From: Pseudevernia furfuracea
Lineage: Eukaryota > Ascomycota > Lecanoromycetes > Lecanorales > Parmeliaceae
DNA length: 64,000 nt
Assembly: GCA_022315425.1 (NCBI GenBank)
Contig: JAIUPT010000016.1
Coordinates: 310,001-374,000 of the forward strand
Direction: 5' to 3'
Shown in pieces: positions 22,801-34,005 of the stretch (position 1 is the first letter of the stretch; each line of letters opens with the position of its first letter). A program made the translations under genes and the position numbers. Below the pieces are notes generated by a model. The model saw only the letters and a list, made by a program, of their open reading frames with translations, ran no database searches and was not told where the DNA came from.

Positions 22801-25603
22801 CTGCGGCTTCGTCACCTTTTTCATCGTCCTCTTTCCCAGGCTCATCTGTCCCAAACAGAATGTCTACTCAGCGAATGAGCTCTCGACTCACAGCGGCAAA
22901 AACGGTCAGAGTTCATACATTGCTATCAGAGGAGTGGTTTATGATTTGGGGGCTTTCATGCCAAATCATTACCCTTCCCTTGTCCCACAGACGGCCCTGA
23001 AAAAGTATGCTGGAATCGATGCCACGGATCTTTTTCCGGTGCAGGTTTCTGCACTCTGTCCCAATAATATCGACCCCAGCGTTCAGCTCAGCTACGCTCC
23101 AACGAACGTATCAGGCTCTGCGAGCGTTATCAGCAGCACAGACACTAATTCGAACTACCACGATTTCAGATACTTCACAAACGACTCACGCCCAGATTGG
23201 TGGTACGAACAGCAAAAAACCCTGCAAGCCCAATACAAGAAGGGTGAGGTTGGTTATACTCCTCAATACGTCAAGACGCTGGCAACCAAGAAGGAGTTCT
23301 CCATTGCGACATTGTACGGTCGGGTGTATGACTTTACCGACTATGTCAAAGGGGGCCGTCGACTACAAGCTCCACCGGGGACAAAAGTATCATCTGAGGC
23401 AGACCCCGACTTCATGAACCCTTTGGTTGTGAACCTTTTCCAGATGAGTGCTGGTAATGATGTGAGCAAAGACTGGGAGAACCTCGCTCTGTCACCATCT
23501 GATAAGGCAATCATGAAAGAGTGCCTCGACAACCTCTTTTTTGTGGGTTCTACTGACACGAGGAATTCTGCTCGATGCCTCTTTGCCCAGTACATACTCC
23601 TCGCCATTTCAATTCTCTTGGTTACTGTCATCGGTTTTAAATTCTTTGCAGCCTTGCAGTTCGGAAAGAAGAATGTACCTGAGAACCTCGATAAATTTGT
23701 CATCTGCCAGGTACCTGCATACACTGAGGATGAGGACTCTCTTCGCCGAGCCATTGACTCGGCAGCACGAATGAAGTATGACGACAAACGCAAACTGTTG
23801 GTCATTGTCTGCGATGGTATGATTATCGGCCAGGGCAACGATCGGCCGACCCCAAGAATCGTCCTCGACATTTTAGGTGTCAATGAAACTGTAGATCCCG
23901 AACCACTAAGTTTCGAGAGCTTAGGCGAGGGTATGAAACAGCACAATATGGGAAAGGTTTACTCTGGGTTGTACGAAGTTCAAGGACATATCGTGCCCTT
24001 CATGGTTGTCGTCAAGATCGGAAAGCCCTCAGAAGTGTCGAGGCCCGGCAATCGAGGCAAGCGCGATTCTCAGATGGTAATTATGAGATTTCTGAACCGT
24101 GTCCATTACAACCTTCCCATGAACCCTCTGGAACTGGAGATGCACCATCAAATCCGGAATATCATTGGGGTCAACCCAACATTTTACGAATTCATGCTCC
24201 AGATCGATGCGGACACTGTAGTGGCTCCCGACTCTGCCTCACGCATGGTAGCTGCATTCCTTCATGACACCAGGCTCATTGGGATCTGCGGAGAGACCGC
24301 TCTATCGAACGCCAAGTCCTCCTTCACCACAATGATTCAGGTTTACGAATACTACATATCGCACAATTTGACAAAGGCCTTTGAGAGCTTGTTTGGATCC
24401 GTAACTTGTCTGCCAGGTTGTTTTACGATGTACCGCATACGCGCTGCGGAGACTGGAAAGCCTCTGTTCGTCAGTCGAGAAATTGTCGAAGCGTATTCCG
24501 AGATCCGCGTAGACACTCTTCATATGAAGAACTTGCTCCATCTAGGCGAGGACCGATTTTTGACGACGCTACTTCTCAAGCATCATCCGAAGTACAAGAC
24601 CAAATACACCTTCAACGCACACGCGTGGACCATCGCACCCGACAGCTGGAACGTCTTCATGTCGCAACGTCGACGGTGGATTAATTCGACTGTTCACAAT
24701 CTCGTCGAACTTATTCCACTCCAGCAGCTCTGCGGTTTCTGTTGTTTCAGTATGCGCTTTGTTGTCTTGCTTGACTTAATGAGCACCATTGTGCAGCCTG
24801 TAACGGTGGCCTACATTGCTTATTTGATCGTTTTGATCGCTATCGACTCCGCAGTGGTACCGTTGATGGCTTTCGTACTCTTGGGTGCCATCTACGGTCT
24901 ACAAGCCATAATCTTCATACTGCGAAGAAAGTGGGAGATGATTGGATGGATGATCATATACATCCTGGCCATGCCTGTCTTCTCACTAGGTCTGCCACTG
25001 TATTCGTTCTGGCACATGGACGATTTCTCATGGGGTAATACCCGAGTGGTTACAGGTGAGAAGGGCAAACAACTGATCATATCTGATGAGGGTAAATTCG
25101 ACCCTGCGTCGATCCCGCACAAGAGATGGGAAGAGTACCAAGCTGAGCTCTGGGATGCTCAAACTCAGCATGATGACAAGTCGGAAATCTCTGGCTATTC
25201 GTACGGCACGAAATCGTATCATCCCGCAGCTTCAGAATATGGTTACCCACCATCAAGGCCAATGTCTCAGATGGAAATGCCGAGATATGGATCGCGTCTA
25301 TCACTCGTTCCATCAGAGATTGTGAATAGAGGCTATCAAGAGAACATGGAGATGTCTGATTTCTCGGAATTGCCAAGTGACGACGCCATTTTGGCGGAGA
25401 TCAGGGAGATCCTGAAGACTGCCGATCTTATGTCTGTAACAAAGAAGAGCATCAAGATGGAGCTGGAAAGGAGATTCAATGTCCATCTCGAACCGAAAAG
25501 AGCGTACATTGGTTCAGGTGAGAGTCGATTCTGTACTGCGCTCAATAATTCATATGCTAATCAATTGGCAGCAACGGAAGCCATTTTGTCCGGGCAGCTA
25601 TGA
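19806..25603 (+). CDS. csmA: Class V chitin synthase with myosin motor domain (CsmA type)
   Basis: Four exons: 19806-19918, 19972-20160, 20233-25517, 25572-25603; 1872 residues. Residues 1-about 770 are a myosin motor-like domain with an intact P-loop GESGSGKT (102-109). Membrane segments lie near 911-965, with a cytochrome b5-like segment at about 985-1030. The chitin synthase domain follows with DADT at 1426, GEDRFLT around 1540 and QRRRW at 1579. Then come membrane helices (about 1600-1725) and a DEK_C-like domain ending RAYIGSATEAILSGQL. In other fungi such enzymes travel on actin and build chitin at hyphal tips and septa. The last intron (25518-25571) is 54 bp and has no in-frame stop, so a naive reading adds 18 residues. 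I place the intron because it restores the conserved GSATEA end and has a GCTAAT branch site. Divergent from csmB. Confidence 0.95.
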
Positions 25604-26050
25604 TGTCAAGGAACTTAGAAAGCAAGCGTTGTTTTAAGAATTATACAGCAGGCAAATACTCATACTAGGCGTGGAATGTACTTAATAGCATAGCATCGAA
25701 CGGTGAAAAGGCAGAGGAAAAAGGAAGGGCACGGGGAAATAATGGCCAGTTTGATGTGAAACATTGACTTTGAGCGCGCGCGCATATTGAGAGCCAGCGT
25801 TCTTTTACCAAAGCATCGCACTGGGGGTTGATCAATCGTGTTGTCAGCCTTTGACTGTTTGAAGTAAAAGTAAATAGCATAAGTCTTCGACAAGCGAACC
25901 TTTTGTAAAAATGCCTTCTAGATCAACCTTTCTTCGCGCTTGATGCACCGTCTTGGACAATTCAAACGTCTTTCTCCTCGCTTCTTTTCTCTCAACTTTC
26001 TTGTTTCCCAGCCACCCTCGCCACCCAGGACGTCGAGACAAGCTCCAGGC
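25604..26050. other. Intergenic, csmA terminator side and next promoter
   Basis: 447 bp between the csmA-like stop and the next ATG. The part after about 25920 is CT-rich and leader-like. No gene supported. Confidence 0.4.
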
Positions 26051-27006
26051 ATGTCCACCCGGCCTTCTCGCCATGCCCTTACTCCGAGGCCATCGGCCAA
26101 TACTCTCTACTGCCGCACCTGTGGACGTGTAATTTGTAAGCCAGTACTTCAAGTTTTATACCAGATCCACTCCAGATCACGTTTGAAGATGCTGCCTGAG
26201 CACTGTGGTGTGTTCTCCATAGCTGTCTAATGTGTGGGGGAGAGCTTTACCAGCCGCGTCGCTCCTTTGTGTGTCTATATATACGCACCTTGGAACTTGT
26301 CTTGAAGACCGCGCTCTCCGCAGGTCTTTTCCCTCATGATTGTTTTTCCATTGATATGACAGTACATCTTCTTCTTCTTCTTCTCTCATACGACGTGTGA
26401 TCATTTCTCCCCGTTTTCTAACCCGGCCCCCAAGCTCCCCGCAGATCCCACGCCACGCAAGCCACGCCTCAAAAATACTGCTCGGATCGCTGCCGGCGGG
26501 AGAGGCCTCGTCCGGCCCCTTCCACCGAGGACGACATTGAGCGGACGTTTGTCCGGCTCCTGGGCGGCGGCGAAGGAAGGAGGGTCGTGAAGTGCGAAGA
26601 AGTGGAGCGGGCCATCTTTACGAAGACAAGGACGGACGACGGGATTGGCGGTGAGGAGGTGGAGCTCTCAAACGCAGATGCGCTGGGGGGAGACGGCTAT
26701 AGTGATGTGGAAGAGGAAGCGGGGGACGATGGAGGTGTGAGACTGCCATCTGACATGGAGCCTCCTGCAGCCAGTACCACTACTACGAAGCCAAAACCGG
26801 ACAAAGTCGCGCAGGGGACTCTGAGGGAATGGGGCATGCAGAAGGCTAAAGAGCGGGAGATGGTGAGGAGGGCCGCACGGAGAGGTGTGGCCTTTGGATT
26901 TGAGATGGAGGAGGGGGGTCGGAGAAGCGTAGAGGCTGTTCAATGGGGTAGAGTGGTGGAAAGTAGTTTTGCCAAGGGAGAGTGGGGTGTGAGGTGGAGG
27001 GAATAA
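26051..27006 (+). CDS. Small zinc-ribbon-like fungal protein
   Basis: Two exons, 26051-26135 and 26435-27006, separated by an unusually long 299-bp intron (donor GTAAGC, acceptor CCAAG); 218 residues. The join reads TLYCRTCGRVISPRRS and then PQKYCSDRCRRERPRP, so four cysteines (CxxC from exon 1, CxxxC from exon 2) form a zinc-ribbon-like site only after splicing. The central part (EDDIERTFVRLLGGGEGRRV) and the Lys/Arg-rich C-terminal helix match my memory of an uncharacterised fungal family beginning MSTRPS with a Cys pair and a KYCSxRCR motif. The acidic middle (about 75-120) is low complexity. No signal peptide or membrane segment; function unknown. Other acceptors in the intron give stops or lose the KYCSDRC frame. 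Confidence 0.7.
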
Positions 27007-27880
27007 GTCGTTGTCATTATTCAAAGTCCAGTGTCGGCGGATACCTAGCTGAGATGATTTTCGTACTGTATCAAGACAGCTGCAAAGCATAATATTGCTG
27101 CTCTGCTCTTATTGGGATATTGGTATAGCTAAGGTAGTAAGTATCTAAGGCAATCACTGACTGGTTACATTTAATGGTCCGATGTTTTGCATAAGTAAGA
27201 TACTTGTACTTGTACTTTGTTTCGAGCACAATGCTACAGTACGAAAATAAAATCCATGTGGGGTGGTGTCGCATCTCTTATGCCAAGCATTCGAAAGGGT
27301 TTTGAATACGCTAAAAGGTACTCTACTCTAATAGGTTAGTGACTTTCGATTCGGCACAGCTAAGGTAGACTTCTGTACCTACCCTCCCGAGCCTCCTACC
27401 TTACCTTAGAACATAAAGTACCTTCCTTACCTTAGTTACGAAACTTACGAGCTTACCTTCCATTATCAATCAGTATCAGTATAAGTAGACACTTTTTGGC
27501 TTGGCTCATTCTCTCCTCTCCTCTCCTCTCCTCTCCTCTCCCGATTTGCTTCACGTCACAAAGCTTCCCCGTACAATTCAAAAGTTGCAGCCATTTTGAA
27601 TCGTCGCGGGCCGACCGAGCATGCGCGACATGGAGCACATTTCCGGGATAAAAGTAGAAATTTGCCAGGGAAAAAAAGGGGTTAAGAATGACAAAATAAG
27701 GAAGGTACTGTAATATTGAACGGACCCGAGCTGAGCCTTTTGCAAATACAAAAAGAGGAAGGTGACTTTCGAGGGGAGAGATTCAAGTTTCTGGCAATTC
27801 TTTCTATCCTTTCCTTTCTCCTCCCTCATCTTCTTTCTCTCTTGACCAGCACCTGGTCATGTTTTCAACCGCTTGTCGAT
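27007..27880. promoter_or_regulatory. Intergenic with repeated CTAAGGTA motifs
   Basis: 874 bp upstream of the DUF3405 gene. The octamer CTAAGGTA or its complement occurs at 27129-27136, 27360-27367, 27402-27409 and 27428-27435, among looser variants. A (CTCTC)6 microsatellite lies at 27511-27540, and the stretch before 27881 is CT-rich leader. No gene supported. Confidence 0.6.
27511..27540. repeat. Microsatellite, (CTCTC)6
   Basis: Six perfect pentanucleotide units on the plus strand, in the promoter region of the DUF3405 gene. Confidence 0.95.
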
Positions 27881-29942
27881 ATGAAAAAAATGCCTTTCTC
27901 CCCCTGTGCCGCCGTCTTCCTATTCTTGCTTTCATCTGCCTTCTCAGTTTTCTACCTTTGGCATCATGACTTCGGATTTTCGCTGCATACCCATACCACT
28001 GTCCTTTCAAGCTTTGTCTCTAATCATCATCATGCCGGAGATGACAGGCACCCCGTCATTGAAGGGCCATCAGCGCGCAGACCACCTTCGGTCGACTATA
28101 TCGATTTATCCTCCAAGCATCTATCTCTCCGCAGACCCTACAACGTCTACCGTGACGACAATGGTCAAACGTGGAGTCAGAAATGGTATGGTTCTCAGCA
28201 GCAGCCGTGTTTGGGGCCGCGAGGCGTAAATGTGAACAGCAATCCAGATGACATGCTTGAGGCTTGGGTTGTTGATTCAGACGGTATGTGCCTTGTCTGG
28301 TCGTGTTTCGGAATCGATACTTATCCATGGCAAAGCTCTGAACCCAGAACCCATGTTTGGCTCCTTTGCCGAAAGTGGACTCGATAGTACCCATTGCTTT
28401 GATCGGAGTGGTCGACTCGGCCTCTATGGATTTGGCGACGTTCGAGATCGCCATCTACTCCAGACTTCCGAGAGTCCGAATGTTGATTGGAGCAATGTCG
28501 ACTGGGGCCAATTGCAAGCCCAATGTGAGGAAGCAAACAAAGCTCGCTTCAGTCGTAGTCCTGAGAAAAACCTGGTTTTTGCATACCCTGAGACTGAGAA
28601 GTCTCCATCTCTGAAACGCATCACGACGCCTATGATGAGAAGTAGCAAACATTCATTGTTTTCCCCATCGAAGAAGTACAAAGACCGAACAGCTGTTCTT
28701 CTTCGTGCTTGGCAAGGGATGGAATATACTCCAGAGCTTCTTCAAAACGTTCGCTCTATGATCAGCGAGCTTTCTCTTCACAGTGGTAGCGAGTATTCCG
28801 TCTATCTTATGGTGGAAATCAAGGACAAAGACAGACCCATCCTGACTAGCCCTGGTTCTGAGGCCTATCAAAAAGCTCTTGATGATATCGTACCTCGCGA
28901 ATTCCACAATATGACGATCCTCTTTAACCAAGACCTCCTGAAGGTTTGGTATCCCACGATTGATCAAGGAGGTGGCCAATCTCTACACATGAATCAACCA
29001 CTGCAATTGTTTTCCATGATGAATCCTGACTTCGTCTTCGTCTGGCAATCTGAACTTGACGTCCGCTATACAGGGAATTGGTACAATTTCCTCGAGAAAG
29101 CCGAGTCGTGGGCTCGCAAACAGCCACGCAAGCTTCAGTTTGAACGAGCTGCCAAATTCTATATACCTTCTTACCACGGTAGTTACGCCAACTTCTCGGA
29201 CAGTGTAGAGGTCGCCAACCCAGACGGTGGTGTCTGGGGCCCTGTACGAAGCGGGGCCGTCCCAAAACCTCTCGGTCCCAAACCGCGCAGGAAAACAGCA
29301 GCAGAAGATGATTACTCCTGGGGCGTTGGCGAAGAGGCCGATGTCATTTCAGTCTCTCCCATAATAGACCTCAACCACACGGAGCTTTTCAAGAAGAACA
29401 CCATCTACGGATTTCCAGAAGGGCAGGATCCACCTCGTCGTTCCCTCATGGTCACTCCGGTAGTTCGCTTGTCTAGGCACCTTTTGCAAATCATGCATGA
29501 CGCCCAGAGAGACCAAGGCATGGACATACGCTCGGAAATATTCGCCCATACAATGGCGCTCCTCCATGGCCTCAAAGTCGCCCATTTCCCCGTACCGCAC
29601 TACTTAGACCACCAAGGGGAGGTCGATGGACCTGAGGAGGTCAACAGGCTCTTTAACACTGTGGGGCCGAATGGCACCTTCACCGACTTTGCTGCGCAAG
29701 ATATGGTAAAAATGCGAGCACGGAGTACGTTTTGGTGGCGTCTAGAGTTCGATCAGTATCCACGGACATTGTATCGGCGGTGGTATGGACTTGAAGGGGA
29801 GGCCTCTGCTACACAAGAAATAGATCCGAATGGCGATAAGGACACACCGTACCCTTATTCTGCCGGGATGGATAGAGTGGGTAGGTTGTGTTTGCCTGGC
29901 ATGTTGCTGCATCCTGTCAAAGGGGTAAAGGCCAAGGATTAG
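27881..29942 (+). CDS. DUF3405 type II membrane protein
   Basis: Two exons, 27881-28283 and 28336-29942, with a 52-bp intron; 669 residues. I start at ATG 27881 because no ATG lies further upstream in frame. Residues about 7-27 form a hydrophobic signal anchor (FSPCAAVFLFLLSSAFSVFY), so the protein probably faces the Golgi or secretory lumen. The body carries the features I associate with DUF3405: VDWGQLQAQCEEANKARF, RTAVLLRAWQGMEYTPE, PDFVFVWQSELDVRYTGNWY and FWWRLEFDQYPRTLYRRWY. The fold is often suspected to be glycosyltransferase-like, but the activity is not established. The conserved DVRYTG around a QSE-D cluster could be an active site (inference). It converges on the RGS gene with 1.1 kb between stops. 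Confidence 0.85.
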
Positions 29943-31062
29943 ACTATAGGCCGCATGCTGTAGATCATACAAGGCGTTAAGGATCCAACGTCGTGGCATT
30001 TGTATTCGCCCGTTGTGGGTGAAACGTCGGTAAAGGGCGATGGCGAAAAGGCTTCAACGTTCAACTATCCTTCCCCACCAGAACTCGCGTGAGTTCTTGG
30101 ACGGCAGGGAACCCTTTCCGTGCTACCCTCCCAACTTGATTCTCTATCCAGTCGAGGAGCCGAGACTTCCCGTGCTGCATCTCCCCACTCTACAATGTAA
30201 TAAATTTCCTACCGACTTCCTTAACAACGAACCGATACCTCTCCGTTCCGAGGAGCTGTAAGGTAGCTTTCGCAAGGCACGTTTACGCGAACATCAAGAA
30301 ACACTCTCAGGCTATGTAGTTCAGTTCTACTACTCGCCTTTTTTTGGGGGGGGGGGGCAGCAGGGGGGGGTTTCGTACGTCAGCAGAGGGGTGGGATCGC
30401 TTGAGAGTTTTACGATCAAGGGGACAGGGACGTAGCGAAACGGTGGCCGATGAATAATACCTGAAGGATTTCCAGGAAGGTGATGGACTACACCTAGCCA
30501 CATACACTAAATATATAATCAGAGGCCGTCACTGTCAGCTCATTGTACCTTATGATTCTATGATTCAGGTTGACTTGTCAGATGCTCATGTTCCCATTTC
30601 GTCACGGTTCACCCGCAATCGAGCTGCACTGAGACAGGGAAAGCTCACAGCATGGAACTGTTCTATCTATCTTTGTTGTAAACGGAACGCACGCTCGCCG
30701 TGCAATTTCAATGGGATATTGAGAGTCCTTGTAGTAGATAAGGTGAGGTAGCCAATGTGAGATGACTGCAATGGCTAGAAGAGGACTAGCCAATCTCTCC
30801 GAGTAGAATGCCAGCATGAAATACCTGTCAGCCAAGGCACTAAGAAAATGAGTCGGTCCATCATCCATCATCCATCATCCAACCCGCTCATCTCCATTGA
30901 TCCATCCAACACCGAAAAAGACGAAATTTTCTTTTGGGAGTACATGCATACCTCCTTTCGAACTTTGCGCCTGAGCAGTCGGAAACGAGTGTCCAGCACT
31001 TGGACGCTCGAATGACTCCGAATCCGCTAACACTAAGACCGATTCTTATACTGACGAACCTT
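29943..31062. other. Convergent intergenic region
   Basis: 1.1 kb between two stop codons. It contains G runs at 30346-30357 (12 G) and 30363-30370 (8 G), and a (CCATCAT)n-like stretch near 30860-30885. Several short frames exist, the best being 30040-30261, which starts with a true ATG, but none has coding character. I call no gene. Confidence 0.45.
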
Positions 31063-32670
31063 CTAGATAACATCGGCCTGCGGCAGTGCCACCACCAAGG
31101 CCGTCAACAAGAGACTGATGATCAGAGCCCAAGCATGACTCTGCTTCACAATCTTGTCCTGTAACAATCTCACCGCCTGTTCTTGTACCCAGATGCTCTT
31201 GGTGAAAATCTTCTGGAACAAATGCTTCTGCTTGTATTTCTCCACCCACACCTCATGGCTGTAGCTGTTCGATGTCCCGAAAGTGTCGAGTGAGACACCA
31301 TTTCTGGAGCGGGAGACCATGCCGAACATGTCGTCGGTAGAGAGATAAGCTTCTTCTTCAGGTCCGAAATCGAAGCTGGTAAGGGAGACATTCTCGCTGA
31401 ATTGCTCCCATGGACGCAGAGCTCGGCGATGGCTTGTGTGGATGATGACGCAAAGACCCTTGTAAGCCGCGACACTGATGTCGAAGCCAACGAAGAAGAG
31501 CGGGAAGACGAAGAACCTCCACCATCTTGACGCATGGCTTAGAATGAGCAGAAGACCGAGGATGACAGCCGCGACGATGTGCGCGATACCTGAGTTGCGG
31601 ACGAAGAGCACACGCGGCTTGTTGCCGTTACAGATAGCCCAGCGGATGAAGTTCGGATGAGATTGACCGCGCAAGCTATCCTCGACCATGTCTTTGACAA
31701 GGGTGAGCGCAGAGGGGTGAGTAGTGTGTTCTAGGGCTTGTAGAACGGCCGCGCGGTCTTTACTTGAGAGGTTGAGCTCCCTGCTCGAGCCAGGGTCCAG
31801 ATAGTGCGAGATCACACGATTGATCTCAGACCGAAATGGTTGGATGATGACTGCGAAGGCTTAGCAGTGTTATTTTGATTTGGCCAGAGAAGAATTTACA
31901 TGATTTGCATTTCAGGCCCATCGGCGTGTCGGCGTCCTCAACAGACTCGGCATGGTACAGAGTAGTGCTAGTAGTGGAAGCCAATGATTGCGTGTCAACG
32001 TGAGACAAGTTTGGTGAGCTTGGGCGGCAAATGTGGTCAAAGCGGAGCTCTTGATTCATCATTCCTCCGGTATTTAGAGGGTTATCTCGTTCAAAGACAG
32101 TAGCACTTGTCTGATTGGAGTCATTGCTGTGAGGACGTGGTACTTCTGCCTTGTACCACGGTGGCGACAGGGCTTGCTCAGACTTGGAAGCAGCGAAGAA
32201 CCTGCGCGAGTAATCTTCGTACCATAGCCAGAACTGCAGATTTTCGGCATCATGAGAGACGTATACTAGGTACTCCTACCCAGAAGGTCAGTGTTGAGTT
32301 CCTGATATTAGCTTATACCAGGGTGTCAGCAGGTAAAGTTACCATGAAGTCCTGACGCGAGCATGGCGGCATTGCCTTGTTCTGTACGATGTTCTCGAAT
32401 GAAAGATCTGGAGGAATACATCTCTTGTGCTTTGAAGTTCTGTCGACATATGCTTGACATGAAGACACGGTCATAGGTCCTGGGTCCTTTGAGACGAAAG
32501 GGGGGCGCTCCTGTTGATTTGGTTTGGAGTTAGCATTGCCTGTTTCAGACGGACACTCGAGCCGTGAAAGGTTTTTGCATAGTAGACACTCCCAACCAAT
32601 GTCGAGGTCCAAGATTTGTGGAAAAGTGTATGTGGACGGCAAAGACACGTACGTAGAAGAGAATTGACAT
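31063..32670 (-). CDS. RGS-domain protein with C-terminal membrane helices
   Basis: Four exons: 32670-32653, 32510-32343, 32275-31900, 31850-31063; 449 residues. The first coding exon is only 18 nt (MSILFY). The RGS domain starts near residue 30 (LSFENIVQNKAMPPCSRQDF, then EYLVYVSHDAENLQFWLWYE) and its second half lies after a Ser/Thr-rich insert (FRSEINRVISHYL to FIRWAICNG). RGS domains speed GTP hydrolysis by G-alpha subunits. After it come hydrophobic segments near residues 270-290 and 295-315 and another at the C-terminus (about 430-445), so it is probably membrane anchored, as in the fungal RgsC/RgsD-like group; I do not assign a specific name. The intron after exon 2 splits the RGS motif between SRQDFM and EYLVY. 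Confidence 0.88.
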
Positions 32671-34005
32671 GGTGAGGATGTGACAGCAAGCTGGGTAAAA
32701 AGACAGCGACGGTGACACTCAGACAGGATAGGACTCAGCTATTATCAGGGAAGATATGGGAAGATAAAGAGATGATTTAGGAGAGAGAGATGCTCATGAA
32801 CGATTGAAGGGGCGGGGCTGGAGGTGGGGGGAGGGTGGGATATAAGTTGATACTTTAGCATTGAAAGAAAGTGAGAGTGAGTGCAAGAAGCGGATGACGC
32901 GCGTAAATTATTACTGCATTAGCGTCATCAGTGCCATGTGAATACCGTATTATCAAGATAGATCTACTAGGGTACTACGCTCTCACCGCCTTGGATCAAA
33001 AATACCAAGAGATTATTCATGGAAAAATGGAAAAAAACGAAAATGATATAAAACAAGACGATGGGCGATCCAGGAACACGCAAATGTTCGGGCTGCACTT
33101 CCCGCGTTAGTGCCCGTTTTAGATCAACGTTTAAAATCAATTAAGCGAACTTTAGCGAAGGGAATCCAGGGAATCCAGGGAATCTGGCAGAAAAGGCTGA
33201 AGAATCTGCCGCTAAAGGACTCTCAGGTTCCCCAGCTGCATTATCATTGTGATTGATGACAATTTCTGAAAAAAAGAAAAAAACTTACTTCCCCAAATGA
33301 ATAACGGCTCCTTCTTTTTACCTCTTTTGATGCACGATCCCTACATTCCAGTGATTCCACTGCATTCATCATGTAGTATCGCTTCCTAACTTCCTTCCCC
33401 TGCTCCTATTCACCAATCATCACTCAGACTCTAGCAATTCTCCATTTGGCTTTCGCCTCGATCCACGCACCCAAACCCGTCTTGGCAGCTAGAGAGGGCG
33501 ATTAACCAGAAAGCCGTTGGTAAGATAGTACCGTACCCCTGGGCCTCCAAGAAATGGCTGGTCCATACATCCTTTGTGGCCAAAGCTCATTCGCAGAACC
33601 TCACCTGCGAGCGCCTAATGCAGCCTCTTGTAGATCAACTCATGCGTGATACATACGCATACTCGGCCTTTTTTTCGGCCACAATGATTGGGTGTCTGAA
33701 TGACAGTATCCCTGTGGGTTCAATGTACCCGAGTCCGCCCTAATTGCTGGCAGAAAAGGGCTCCAGTCAAAATCCATTTTCTTTCATTGGAGGGGTGAAA
33801 ATTGAATACGGTACTTGCGCTTCTGACAAAACGACCAATGAACGATGTAGCTTCGTGATGCAACGATTACCAGAGTGGCCGCCTGCGCACATGCAACGTA
33901 TATACAACGCAAGACACGACGTGACTCATTGGGAATATGGCCCAACTGCTCTCAGTCCACGCTCTTATCACAACACACGGAATGGAAACAAGTGCTTTGG
34001 AGTAT
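32671..34005. promoter_or_regulatory. Intergenic, promoter side of the RGS gene
   Basis: 1.3 kb between the RGS start and the 3' end of the isocitrate dehydrogenase gene, both minus strand. It contains short direct repeats (GGGAATCCA, about 33160-33190), A-rich tracts and G-rich sequence just upstream of the RGS start. No gene supported. Confidence 0.45.

Noticed and set aside
30040..30261. 73-residue frame starting with ATG
   Set aside because: No coding character, homology or splice context; it sits in the convergent gap.
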